The notes below the pieces were generated by a model that saw only the letters and a program-made list of their open reading frames with translations, was not told the DNA's origin and made no database searches. A stretch of 64,000 nucleotides of DNA. Origin: Mesostigma viride (taxonomy: Eukaryota > Streptophyta > Mesostigmatophyceae > Mesostigmatales > Mesostigmataceae). Positions 49,932-60,179 of the stretch are shown piece by piece. Position numbers and translations under genes: made by a program. Every line of letters starts with the position of its first letter. Within the stretch, counting starts at the first letter, position 1. The DNA lies in the NCBI GenBank assembly GCA_009746045.1, contig RPFO01000084.1, forward strand, positions 1,294,176 to 1,358,175. The letters are read 5' to 3'.

Positions 49932-50417
49932 CTTAGCGGCATTCTCGAAAGCGACGATTCCGTCAGGGAACTCAGAGGCTGCCGGCTGCTGCCGGTGGGC
50001 GAGTCGGCATTGACTGTGCTGACCCGCTCTTTCGCTTGCTTTTTCCTCATCTTCCGTGGGAGACCCGCGGCCTCATTGTCGTCATCGTCACTATGACTCT
50101 TCACATCCTTGTCCTTGTGGTTTGAGAGGTATCGGGACCACTGCGTCTCAATGTACCAGGCGGCTGTCTCCTGTTTTGGTTCGAGGGGCGGTTGTTTCCG
50201 ATTTCCTGTCTTGAACTTTTCTAGACTGGCTACATAGGTAGCTTTTGCAGCCTGAAACTCTTGCGCTGCCAGCGCCCCAGCCCAAGGACAAATTACGAGC
50301 AAACGGGCAACGCAGGCCTGGAAATGGTCGTCGTCCTGGTATTTTCTAACAATCCCCGGCGCGAGATAACGCTCGCTCAGGACGGCGATCTGCTTGCGCA
50401 GCATTGACTGATATTGT
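49932..50417 (-). CDS. host gene exon, part downstream of element C
   Basis: Continues the frame from 58865 across the C insertion: QQYQSMLRKQIAVLSERYL, then helical sequence and an acidic/basic stretch (SHSDDDDNEAAG, PRKMRKKQAKERV) suggesting a nuclear protein. It ends at a good donor, CTAAG|GTAAAT, at 49931-49930. As written, the gene is split by 8.4 kb of retroelement, so this allele is probably inactive unless C is spliced out. Function unknown. Confidence 0.6.
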
Positions 50418-51065
50418 AGTTAGCATTTTGGGCAACCAATATGCTAAGTGGATGCAGTTTGGAAAGACCTTTCCAACGCCGTGCTGACCGCCTGAAACAG
50501 ACAAGGGACGAGAAAGATATGAGGTCCCGAAGTCCTAGCCGTCCGTGGCCGACTAGGGTACAGTCCTCTGGTATAGTGGACAGGACACGTGGCAGGCCGT
50601 GCCTGCACAGGCTTAGCCTGACTATCACGTGACTGTGGTCCACGTAGACCAGAGGAGCAGCAGCCTGTGGCTGGTGGAATACAGGACTGGCACAGGTCTG
50701 CAAGGATACTAGGCCTTGCAGGCTTGTGACAGGTCCTGTACTTCCTAGGTTACAGAGTCTAGGCAAATCCAGTTCGTCCTGGCTCGGCACTGATGCCAGT
50801 GGACGTTGAGGATTTGCTTGCATGCCTGCACGTGCCTCGTCACGCCGATGGGAACGAGGAACAACGCAAAGGATATAGCTTGGTCATGGGGGATGACCAG
50901 CTATCTTGGCAAGCACGAACCGAGGCTCCCACATTGGACGTGGAACCGCTCACCGTGGTCGTGGCTTGGTGCACGGGTTAAAAGGTTGCTGCCTTTGCAA
51001 CTTTGGCTCATCCCGTTGTGTGGCGCGAAAGACCAGGAACTCACAGTTCTGGCTGTTCGCTAACT
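50418..51065 (+). repeat. element C 5' LTR
   Basis: 648 bp, AGTTAGC...GCTAACT. The first internal bases (CGTACTATTGC) do not show a TGG primer-site start. Confidence 0.93.
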
Positions 51066-51099
51066 CGTACTATTGCATTTCTGTTGTGCAAGGTTTTTC

Positions 51100-53650
51100 A
51101 TGTCGGCCGAGGCTCGGGTCGAGACACCTGAGTCATCCCCCAGGCGCGAAGCAGCCCCCGAGTTGCCAGCGCGCGAGAACGCATTTTTCCCCTATTCCCA
51201 CCCATCCAACGCTTCTACGTTTGTGCAGGCCGCCTACGTTGCGAGGGGTCTTGCGGAAGGAGGTTGGGTTGCTGTGTTTGGAACGCAGCAGGGCCGTCGG
51301 CAAACGACCCTGTGGTGATGAGGATAAGGGCGACGACGTCGCCAGGGGAAACGGGTCGGGTCTGCACGGAGCGGCTCGTCGCTATTCGCGACGAAATTGC
51401 TTCGTTGATCTACAGTTTGGAGGTTGCGTACCAGGGCGGGCACGTCACCATTCAGGCGCTGGACTTAGCGCGTGAAACGCTGGGCCAGCTGGTGGCCATT
51501 TGTTTAGGTGGTACCAGATTGTATAACCACTGGGTGGCGACAAGCTCGCTGGGGGAGGGGACCGACGCGTCACATATTATACGGGACGCGCAGACGCGTG
51601 AAGCCGACAGTCCGTGGGATTCGGCTGAAGTGGTGGCTCAGACGTGTGAGCACCTGGTCAATATCTTGATCCAAGAGGCGCGTGGTCACGCCGATCACTG
51701 GGTGATCACGACACGACCAGCCGGCATTTGGTCGACCTTGGACACCGAGGTTGCAAAGCAGGCCGGGGGCGTGTGGGCCAACGGTGACAGTCATCACCGG
51801 TCGGGACGTCACCGACGAGGATTTTCACAGCGAGTTCGTGGATCGCCCAACGGGCATCATAGCTCGTTCGTCACAGCAGATTGACGAAGGGGACGGCACA
51901 AACGAGGCTACTCAGCTCGGCGTAGGGCGGAGTTGCATATCCCGTTTGAGCCAGAACACGACTTCGCTGAGATTGGTCGGGGGTCACGGAACGACAGGCG
52001 GGGTGGTGGCAGTCGGTGGGTCAGGAACCTGCAGTGGTATCGCCGTGGTAGTGCGCCTAGGCTGCCGGTAGAGCAGACACCAGCCGGGAGGCCGGTGAGC
52101 CGGGTATTAGGTCCTTACAACGCGGAGGAGGTCCGCTCAGTTCCGCGCGTGGGGACACCGGTGGCACGCACAGCGCAGGAGCGTGAGGAGGAGGCCATAG
52201 CTGAGGAACGCCAGCGGCTTCTTCAGGCAGCACCAGCGCTTGAGCCAGTTTTCCTTGTCTATCGCCTGTTTTGTTTTGCCATCCCACTGTATATAATGCC
52301 TCGTGGCAAACCGGGAGACGGCGACAAGGGCGAGATGGAGGCACCGGCTGGAGCAAGCCAGGAGCCTCGGCAAGACAAGGAGCAGCTGGTGGGAGAGGCG
52401 ATCCCAGCCAGCGACGGCGATGGGGGAAAGAGACCAGGCGGCAAGAGACGGCATGAAGACTCGGTGGAGGAGGCGCGCAAGGTGCGGGCAACAGGGCAAC
52501 TGATGCAATAACGGTGGCAAATGGGCAACCTGCCGTGGAGAAGCGTAAGAGGGACCCTCCGCTGACGGCAATGGTAAGAGGCCTCACGTGGATGTGCTCT
52601 CCCCTGTGCCTGCTGGACCAAGTGGGTTGTTGTTGTGACACCCGCTGTGGTGGAGCCAGTGAAGGCGCTGCCAGGGTCGAGACCTCACATGAGTGCTGTC
52701 ACTGTTATGAATGGACAAAAGCCTCTTAACCCACCACTAGCACAGGAAGCTTTGGACAAGTGGCTTGAGGACATGGAGCTTGTTGTGTGCTCCGTGGACC
52801 CCACTGTCAACCTAGTGCAAGTGTTTCACTCGTCCACGTGCAACAGGGACTCGTCAGAGCGTGTCAGGGAAAGGCTAGGACTGCTGTCAAGGATAAGCTA
52901 ACCTGGGCACAGTTCCTGGAAGGGTTGAGGGAGGAGTTCTCTGACAAGGTTCTCAACCTCACCAACTATTACAAGCATCAGTATGACACCTTTGAGATAG
53001 TGGGCCCTGTGGCAGAGGAATGGGCTAGGCTCAACCGTATCAGGGACAAGGGGGCCAAGTATGGCTTCCTGGTCACAGATAGGGCCTTGGCAGACTATTT
53101 CCTGGACCGTATGGGTTTGAGTGTGGATGGGAGGAACGGTGCCCGCATGTTTCTTAACCAGACTGATGGCTCCTTGCGTGCTCTGGAGCTTGTAATCCTC
53201 AGCATAAGGAAGCCAGATCCTGCCTGCAAAGCTATCCAGTCCCATGGCAGCAATGCCACCTCCGCTGTGCAGGGCCAAGGTGATGTCCCCGGGTACCCAG
53301 CCCGTGATGGGGCAAGGCCCAACAAGCGTAAGCGCTTCAGGCGCCAGAGGCAGGGGGCTCAGGGTGGCAAGGGTGCAGGTTCCCAAGGAGGGGTTGGGAG
53401 CCAGCAAGCTGGTGGTCAGCAGGGTAAGGGTGGCCAAGGGCAAGGCAAGGGCCAAGCTCAAGGCAACCAGGGCAAGCAGGGTGGACAGTCTCAGGGAGGC
53501 CAGGGAAGCCTGGCAAGGGTGGGGCTGGGTCTGGGAAGAAGGGTGGAGCATGCTTTGTGTGTGGCAAGGAAGGTCACTGGCGTCGTGAGTGTCCTGACAG
53601 GAAGGCCAAGCCTGCTGGGGCAGGGGGCCAGTCTGGGCAGCAGTGACTAG
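51100..53650 (+). pseudogene. element C Gag region, several frames
   Basis: Gag-like coding in successive frames: 51100-51318 (MSAEARVETPESS), 51264-51884 (RLVAIRDEIASLIYSLEVAY), 51933-52511 (charged, ending KVRATGQLMQ), then 52787-53650 (LTWAQFLEGLREEFSDK, EEWARLNRIRDKGAKYGFL, a Gly/Gln/Lys-rich stretch). The zinc knuckle ACFVCGKEGHWRRECPDRK (C-x2-C-x4-H-x4-C) is intact near 53550-53605 in the neighbouring frame. The frame changes look like small sequence errors or defects; with one copy I cannot tell which. Confidence 0.7.
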
Positions 53651-53986
53651 CATCATCCCCTGTAAATAGTCAATCACCCCTTGGGGAAGGTGTGCTGGAT
53701 GTACATAAGGATGGGGGTGTGCCCCTTGTGCAGCACCAAGGGTGTAAAGATGTTGTTCTTCCACTGGATTGCAATAACAATGCTGCAGCTGAATTCCCTA
53801 TGCCTCATGCAGGTGGTGGGTCTCCAGCAGGTGCTGGCCTGGAGGGCCAAGGGACCTTGCTGGAAGGGCCTGGAGCGGTCCAGGGTGCAGGACCTGGCTT
53901 GGGGCGTCAGGATGGCCTGCAGGGAAGCCCTGGAACCTCAGGAGTGGATCATGTGTCCCCACACACGGTTCAGACGTCTCGCCAGG

Positions 53987-54699
53987 TCAGTACTGACAGA
54001 GTGCTGAGCTATGCTGAGGCTGGCCATAGTTGCATCACATGTTTGGGCATTCTGGGCAGGCAGCAATGTTTGCTTGGAAGCTAGGTAGGGAGCCTTTGTG
54101 GGAGGCATGCCAGGCTGCTGCTGAGAACTGTGGTTGCCAGGAGAATGCTGTTCACCCACCTCAGTCCCATGCTAGGGAGCCTGCTAGGGAGCGTGGCGAC
54201 ATCCAGATGGATATCCAGCATATCAGGGGCTTGTATATATTGGTGGGTGGACAGGTTCAGCAGATACAGGCTGATAGACGTTCTGCCTGGTATGCAGGAG
54301 CACCACTTGTTGTTGGGTATGAAGGCCCTGATCCCAGGCTTTGGGGTGTGCAAGAGTGTGCAGGCAGACTTGCAGTTTGACTGTTTGCTCAAGCATCAGG
54401 ACCAGCTGCCTTGTAAGCTGGTAGTAGTCCCCAGGGAGAGTCATGGGCAGCAAGGGGCTGTAGAGAGATCCATACGTGAAGTGAAGACAGTGGTGCTAGC
54501 AGCAGAGTCAGTGCCACTTGTGGCATCTGCCTTAGAGAGGGCAGCCTGGTGTAAGGGGATAGAAGAGCAGCTGAACCACAGGGTTAACTATTACTTTGAT
54601 GGTGTGGCTGTCTCTCCCCTGGCCCTGCAGTATAGCTTGTTGCCTGAGAACGTGGTGCAGGCCAGTCTTAGGAAGGCAGATAGGTTTTTGCCCAGCTGA
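53987..54699 (+). CDS. element C integrase
   Basis: The zinc-binding region is near 54030 (MHHMFGHSGQAAMFAWKLG). The catalytic blocks follow in two frames: DIQMDIQHI (about 54200), then VDRFSRYRLIDVLPG, SVQADLQFDCLL and SHGQQGAVERSIREVK (Copia HTPQQNGVAER). The C-terminal module is read in the next ORF (GKWQDGVVTRVEE). One frameshift lies at about 54220-54250. There is no protease box between gag and this domain. Confidence 0.8.
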
Positions 54700-54722
54700 G
54701 ACGTAAGGACAAGAACTGGAAT

Positions 54723-56870
54723 GTGCTGAGGCCTCAGGTGGGGCTGAAGGTCAGGATGTGGAAGGAACCATCTATTCCAGGCAAGCGGGGGAAGTGGCAG
54801 GATGGGGTTGTCACTCGTGTGGAAGAAGCTAACAGATCTTGCCTGGTGGCTTTGGAAAAGGATCCAAGGCACGTGTACAGGTTGTCCTGGGCTCATGTCA
54901 AGGAAAGAAGGCCACATGCAATCTGGCCTGCAGACGGGCCAGGCCCTCCCAGCTGGGTTGAGGAGCCAGGCCAGAGCCAGGCAGCAGCAGCTAACAATCC
55001 TCTGGTGGTGGATGATGGTCTGTCCCTGCTGGAAGATGACGAGCAGGAGGCTGCTGAAGCAACTGTCACAAGGCCAGAGGGGACGGGGCAGCCACCTAAG
55101 GCCCGGGGGCCTCTCATGGCGGACGTCATCCGAGCACTCATGCGCAGCAAACATGATCCCAAGGTATCCAAGCTCACGGGGTGGGGGTCGTGCTGGGCAG
55201 CTACAATGGAGGTAGATACCAACTCACAGGTGTCTGTCATCAGGGAAGAGGATGCTGTAGGCTTACAGATGTCCCATCCCAGTTGCCTTGCTGTGTCTGA
55301 TTTCTCAGGAAAGGTGTCCATGAAGATCCTTGGGGAAGTGAGTGTGCCTATCTTAGGGGTGCCCACCACGTTCTGTGTGGTAGAGGGCTATAAGGGGCCT
55401 GCCATTCTGGGTCAGAACTTCTTGTGCATGCCAGGGGTTACTTTGACCTCTGATGAGTTGGCACTAGAAGGCAGGGGCAGCCTCCCCCTTGAAAGATATC
55501 ACTATTCCCAGGGTCTTGCAGTGGCGGTGAAGGCTGTTAGGAGTCAGCCAGCTGAGGGTCCTCAGAGTCAGGAGCCCATAGCTGAGGACTTGTTGATAAT
55601 CCCAACCACCTTTGATCCAAGGCAGTTAGGGGTAAACAGGTACCAGATAGCTGCTCACAGTCCTATTCCCTGGCGCCAGCTAGTCGAGATGATGCAGAGC
55701 CCCAAGATGGCTAAGGCATGGACTCTTGGCTTTGTTGCTTCTGGGCATGAGTGGATAGTTTCCAACTGTGCAGAACCTGTGGATGAGCTGCCAGAAGTTC
55801 ACCAGCTGCTCAGATTGATGTTTGTCCTCAAGCTCAAGGAGGTTGATGGTGTCCAGGTGCCACATGTCAGACCAGTTGTAACCGAGTATCATGGCACTGG
55901 CCAGTTGTTAGATGAGGAGCTCTATACTCCAGGGATGCTGCATGACACGTGGAGGATTCTGCTGTGTATATTTCTGTCTTTTCTGGTTAAGGGTGTGCCC
56001 TATAGCTCTGTGCTGATTGATTTCAAGAGGGCTTTTCTCAAGGGTGACCAAGATCAGGCTAGGCAGACTTGGAGAGATATCCCTCCTTTCTTTGTGACTG
56101 TACCTGCTGTATGGAGAGCAGAGATAAAGGCCAGGTACCTGAGAATTCTGAAAGGGTTGGAAGGTCTCAGGTCCAGTCCCATTATCTGGAGAAAGAGCCT
56201 AGAGAAATTCTTGAAGAATACTTGTGGGTTTTCTGTGTCTCCAGTGGATCCCTGTTTGTTCCAAGGGTCCCACAATGGCCTTCCTGTCTTTGCCTCACTG
56301 CATGGTGATGACCTGCATCTCATAGGTCCACCAGACTGGGTTGAGGCTGTCTTGGCTAAGATCCAGAAGCGGTTTGAGCTGGGTAAGATACAGCACATGG
56401 TGGAGAATGAGCCTATGGTCTTCTGTGGCATGCAGGCTACGTTGTTCCAAGCCAAGGGCTCGTGGTTCATCAGGATGGAGGGTGGTAAGGACTACCCACA
56501 GCAGATTGTAGATGCATTGCAGGAGCCCATCACGCAGGCTAGGTGTGCTACCATCAGGGGCATGCTGGCATGGCTTGCAAGTATATGTGCCCCTGACTTG
56601 CTGGTTCTGAGTCGACTTACTGATTCCCAGCTGGTTGAGGTGGGTGCTGAGAGTGTGGTGCAGGCTGTCATGATGTCTCCCCCTCTCATACTGGGTCCTG
56701 TGGATTTGTACAAGCCCCTTGACATGGTTCTCTATGTGGACAGTTCTATGGATAATAGGAAGGTCACAGAGGTCAGGGGGGGCAGCAGCATTAGTTACCC
56801 TGGAGCAAGATCACACCTCACTTGTTACCTGGTACAGTCGGTTGCAGAACAGGGTTACACCCAGCAGTGA
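54723..56870 (+). CDS. element C retropepsin-like domain and reverse transcriptase
   Basis: A 715-codon frame. Residues 1-60 are the integrase C-terminal module. The protease-like domain has MEVDTNSQVSVI (Asp about 165), VPILGVPTTFCVVEGY and PAILGQNFL (about 226-233). The conserved linker DPRQLGVNRYQIAAHSP follows, then RT: EELYTPGM, LIDFKRAFLKGD (about 430-441), LKGLEGLRSSPIIWR, SPVDPCLF and SLHGDDLHLIG (HGDD about 526-529). Protease and RT share one frame, so their adjacency is not an artefact. The frame is lost near 56770 inside RNase H. Confidence 0.9.
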   Translation: MLRPQVGLKVRMWKEPSIPGKRGKWQDGVVTRVEEANRSCLVALEKDPRHVYRLSWAHVKERRPHAIWPADGPGPPSWVEEPGQSQAAAANNPLVVDDGLSLLEDDEQEAAEATVTRPEGTGQPPKARGPLMADVIRALMRSKHDPKVSKLTGWGSCWAATMEVDTNSQVSVIREEDAVGLQMSHPSCLAVSDFSGKVSMKILGEVSVPILGVPTTFCVVEGYKGPAILGQNFLCMPGVTLTSDELALEGRGSLPLERYHYSQGLAVAVKAVRSQPAEGPQSQEPIAEDLLIIPTTFDPRQLGVNRYQIAAHSPIPWRQLVEMMQSPKMAKAWTLGFVASGHEWIVSNCAEPVDELPEVHQLLRLMFVLKLKEVDGVQVPHVRPVVTEYHGTGQLLDEELYTPGMLHDTWRILLCIFLSFLVKGVPYSSVLIDFKRAFLKGDQDQARQTWRDIPPFFVTVPAVWRAEIKARYLRILKGLEGLRSSPIIWRKSLEKFLKNTCGFSVSPVDPCLFQGSHNGLPVFASLHGDDLHLIGPPDWVEAVLAKIQKRFELGKIQHMVENEPMVFCGMQATLFQAKGSWFIRMEGGKDYPQQIVDALQEPITQARCATIRGMLAWLASICAPDLLVLSRLTDSQLVEVGAESVVQAVMMSPPLILGPVDLYKPLDMVLYVDSSMDNRKVTEVRGGSSISYPGARSHLTCYLVQSVAEQGYTQQ

Positions 56871-57207
56871 TATTGCTGAGTGCAGGGCAATCTGTGAAGG
56901 GCTGCATACTGCTCTTTACTTGAGGGAGCTCTTCTACCAGCTATGTCAAGTGGCTTCCTGTAGGTTGCAGCTGCACACACTGGTGAGGACTGATAGCATG
57001 GGCATGGTGCAATTTGTGCACAGGCAGCTGGCCAGGAGCAGGGACCTTGACTACTTGTTGCTCAAGGAGATGTCCTACCTAGCTCACATTGAACATGTGC
57101 CTGGTGTGGACAACCCTGCAGATGCCCTCACCAAGCTGGAGGAGAAGGCGGAGAGGCAGTACCCCCTGCTCCGTGGGCTCATGGACCCCTTACACGGGCG
57201 GCCATAG
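56719..57207 (+). CDS. element C RNase H
   Basis: Continues RNase H after the frameshift: TWYSRLQNRVTPSSDIAECR, VRTDSMGMVQFVHRQL, RDLDYLLLKEMSYLAHIEHV and DNPADALTK, ending MDPLHGRP. The first catalytic Asp (YVDSSMDNRKV) lies in the preceding frame. Confidence 0.87.
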   Translation: MTWFSMWTVLWIIGRSQRSGGAAALVTLEQDHTSLVTWYSRLQNRVTPSSDIAECRAICEGLHTALYLRELFYQLCQVASCRLQLHTLVRTDSMGMVQFVHRQLARSRDLDYLLLKEMSYLAHIEHVPGVDNPADALTKLEEKAERQYPLLRGLMDPLHGRP

Positions 57208-58216
57208 AGACCAGGCCTTGCTTCAGCTTGGGTGTCCCCAGTGGGCTGCTTGACCAAAGTACCAAGTGGTGACTGGTGCTTACTGGTTGACAGCCGGTCC
57301 TTCAGGGTTAGGTACACCCTCCTGGACAGGAGTTGGTGTGGAATGTCACTCCTACCAGCTGAGAATCATGCCTGGCCCTCCCCATGGGGTTCAGAAGAGT
57401 CGCCAGGACTTAAGTCGACGCCTTTGGCCTCAAACAGTTAGGCCATGCAAGGGCAACCCGAATGTTGGTTCTTACAGGTTGCTGTACATATGTTTTCTAG
57501 TGCTTGTTTCCAACCTGTTGCTAATAAAGAACCTGGTTGTGTGACCATGTGGAACATGGTTGCCAGGGGGCCACATTCTGGGTTATATAATGCTTGAATA
57601 AAACATAATCATGTCATGTCATTCTCATGTTGTTCCATGGTTGTAATGTTTCTCTTGTGTAAAGTTCCAGGTCACCTATAAACCTGGAGGTTGGGGTGGG
57701 GTTCAATTCCCCAGCAGAGCCACAGCCTGGCATGAGTGATTCCTGGGCTTAACACCCAGTGAAGACATGGGCTCCCCAATGAGGCAGTATTTTGTAGGTG
57801 CTACCTGAGTCTCTTTGAGCATAAAAGGGAAAGGCTGGCCAAGGCGGGCGCCATAAGAACGGGCGCCTGTGATAACTGTGAAAGATCAGGAACTCACAAT
57901 AGTACGTTCTTGGCATCCTGTAATCCCAGCCATTGGACTAGGTAATGTGCCTTGACTTTAATCTAGCACCAAGTTCCCAAGGAAAGGTTGGGAGCTGACC
58001 AAGGGGTCAGGGGATAACCTGGGGTGACCTCTGATTCACTGGCCAGTACACCTAGCCTGGTCCAAGGGCAGATATGTTGTTACCCAAAGGAGGCAGGAAC
58101 CTGGGCCCTCAAAGGTCTGATCAACCTCAAGGGACCAAGCGGTCTGTGGCTGAGTGGGCACAAGCAAGGTTAGGCTTGTTTCAAGCTGGTCCAGCTCCAA
58201 AAGAAGAAAGGGTTGG
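57208..58216 (+). other. element C 3' untranslated region
   Basis: About 1 kb with no coding signal. AATAAA-type motifs occur at about 57522 and 57597. The last bases before the LTR (AAAAGAAGAAAGGG, about 58198-58211) form a clear polypurine tract. Confidence 0.65.
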
Positions 58217-58864
58217 AGTTAGCATTTTGGGCAACCAATATGCTAAGTGGATGCAGTTTGGAAAGACCTTTCCAACGCCGTGCTGACCGCCTGAAACAGA
58301 CAAGGGACGAGAAAGATATGAGGTCCCGAAGTCCTAGCCGTCCGTGGCCGACTAGGGTACAGTCCTCTGGTATAGTGGACAGGACACGTGGCAGGCCGTG
58401 CCTGCACAGGCTTAGCCTGACTATCACGTGACTGTGGTCCACGTAGACCAGAGGAGCAGCAGCCTGTGGCTGGTGGAATACAGGACTGGCACAGGTCTGC
58501 AAGGATACTAGGCCTTGCAGGCTTGTGACAGGTCCTGTACTTCCTAGGTTACAGAGTCTAGGCAAATCCAGTTCGTCCTGGCTCGGCACTGATGCCAGTG
58601 GACGTTGAGGATTTGCTTGCATGCCTGCACGTGCCTCGTCACGCCGATGGGAACGAGGAACAACGCAAAGGATATAGCTTGGTCATGGGGGATGACCAGC
58701 TATCTTGGCAAGCACGAACCGAGGCTCCCACATTGGACGTGGAACCGCTCACCGTGGTCGTGGCTTGGTGCACGGGTTAAAAGGTTGCTGCCTTTGCAAC
58801 TTTGGCTCATCCCGTTGTGTGGCGCGAAAGACCAGGAACTCACAGTTCTGGCTGTTCGCTAACT
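58217..58864 (+). repeat. element C 3' LTR
   Basis: 648 bp with no difference found from the 5' LTR, implying a very recent insertion. Followed by the ATTGT duplication and the host exon. Confidence 0.93.
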
Positions 58865-58982
58865 ATTGTTGGGGACTGACGCAAAGTATGGGCTGCCCCT
58901 CCTCCAAGAACTTGTTCTGCAAGAATCGCTTCTTCACCTCGTCGGAAGCTACCTGGACAGGCTGCGGATGATGTTTGCCCAT
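58865..58982 (-). CDS. host gene exon, part upstream of element C
   Basis: The minus-strand frame includes KKRFLQNKFLEEGQPILCV and runs into element C at CCCCAACAAT. A start at ATG 58980-58982 (MGKHHPQPVQ) is possible. Alternatively the exon begins at a CAG acceptor near 58955. Removing C and one ATTGT joins it in frame to 50417 downward. I do not recognise the protein. Confidence 0.6.
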
Positions 58983-59971
58983 CCTGGAATCACCATCTCA
59001 CGAGCACAGCATCAGAATCACCATCTCACGATCAAATCTCCTGTGAATTTCAGAGCTTCCTGTTAACTGATTCCGGTGGAGGAGCAAGACGCGATGGAGG
59101 TTTTCAAACACCGCGCCTTTCCAAGTTCTTGGCTGTTTGCAGTTGCCTTGGCTGTTGGCAGTTGGCGCGGCCACTGCCAACAGCAGGCGCAACGTGCAAG
59201 GAATCTTGCACTGCGAAAATCGGACGGCCAAAATAAGCTCACCGCGCCGGAAATTCGAAATTGCGCCAAAAGTGGTCCCTGGGCACATGCAGGGGCTGAC
59301 GCAATTGCCTGGAGGGAATCGGATTCGGAACCTTTGGTACCTTTGCAACCGTCAGTCACTCAAGGTCACTATCTTACAGCGCGTGCTATCCAACGGTTAC
59401 TTATTCCCACGCCTGTTTCGTAACGGTGAAGAAATCATTATGATTGGAAAAAACTAAGAATATTGTGACTGACATCTCACGTCTCTCCTTAGTTGGTCCA
59501 AGTTTGTTTCAGCACACCGGAATATCTAATTGGTCTAAATCAGCTGCTATCTACAGTGCTGTAAGCGGAACCACCCACACTAATTTATCTAAATTCGTGC
59601 AGTACGGAAGCGCTTCTTTGCTATCGACCAAAACTCTATTGCGCGACGCAAAAAAAATCTGGACGTTCAGAGATTGATCCTAGTCGTTGTATTTTGCCGG
59701 CAGGAATCTCATTCCATTCACCAGAGTGAAACACGTCGCGGCGATGCCAGGCTCGTCACATACAGTATGCGGCTGCCTTGTTTTAAAACAAATTTTATTG
59801 TTAAAAAAAATCGGATCTCTTACCTTAGCAACGGCCACACGACACTGCGCCGTTTGGACCTTCGCACGCGGTTTGGACCTTCTCACGCAACCGGGACAAC
59901 AACCACACGGTGTATCTATACCTTACAATTTGGGAGACCTGCGCTAAGGACAGCCATAGCGACAGTGCTGG

Positions 59972-60010
59972 AGGGCCTGCATCGTCTGGAGTCGATACGA
60001 TGCAGGCCCT
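59972..60010. repeat. perfect hairpin 1 upstream of the transposase
   Basis: A 14-bp stem, AGGGCCTGCATCGT (59972-59985) with its reverse complement (59997-60010), loop 11 bases. It shares AGGGCCTGCATC with hairpin 2. Confidence 0.85.
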
Positions 60011-60107
60011 GATCCGGTCCACAGTTTAGTGGATCTTTCCAATGATGATTGACCATCTTCCTTCTGGAATGTAGGTAGGTCGGGCAGCCATCATGACGTA
60101 GGATGGG

Positions 60108-60141
60108 AGGGCCTGCATCATCTTGACTTGATGCAGGCCCT
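60108..60141. repeat. perfect hairpin 2 upstream of the transposase
   Basis: A 13-bp stem, AGGGCCTGCATCA (60108-60120) with its reverse complement (60129-60141), loop 8 bases. With hairpin 1 this gives four copies of one 12-mer, two per strand, within 170 bases. CACTA elements carry subterminal repeats of this size that bind their accessory protein. Confidence 0.85.
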
Positions 60142-60179
60142 CTGACACGGTTCCAGCCTTGTTGTTTTATCGGTTCCAG

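Larger units (their letters stand above)
50418..58864 (+). mobile_element. Copia-like LTR element C, inserted in a host exon
   Basis: 8.4 kb. LTRs 50418-51065 and 58217-58864 read as identical when compared line by line. Termini are AGTTAGC...GCTAACT, a 7-base inverted repeat. The target duplication is ATTGT (50413-50417 and 58865-58869). Order on the plus strand: gag (from 51100), zinc knuckle, integrase, retropepsin-like domain, RT and RNase H. Host protein-coding sequence flanks it on both sides in the same minus-strand frame. Confidence 0.94.
58983..60179. other. intergenic region between host gene and transposase
   Basis: No gene is supported. It holds a perfect 12-bp inverted repeat (59151-59162 with 59173-59184), a GTGCAAG-GAAT-CTTGCAC palindrome at about 59200, a 19-base tandem (GTTTGGACCTTCGCACGCG-like, about 59847-59888) and the two hairpins listed separately. 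It probably contains the 5' end of the host gene and the 5' end of the CACTA element. Confidence 0.5.

Noticed and set aside
50793-51063. ORFs inside the C LTR, repeated at 58592-58862
   Set aside because: LTR duplicates, read in several overlapping frames with no protein features.
57660-57730. T-arm-like GGGGTTCAATTCCCC suggesting a tRNA gene
   Set aside because: No matching acceptor stem or 7-base anticodon loop; the upstream stem has a 9-base loop.
59570-59595. CACTAATTT as the CACTA element terminus
   Set aside because: No inverted partner or 3-base duplication can be checked within the window; the short match is expected by chance.
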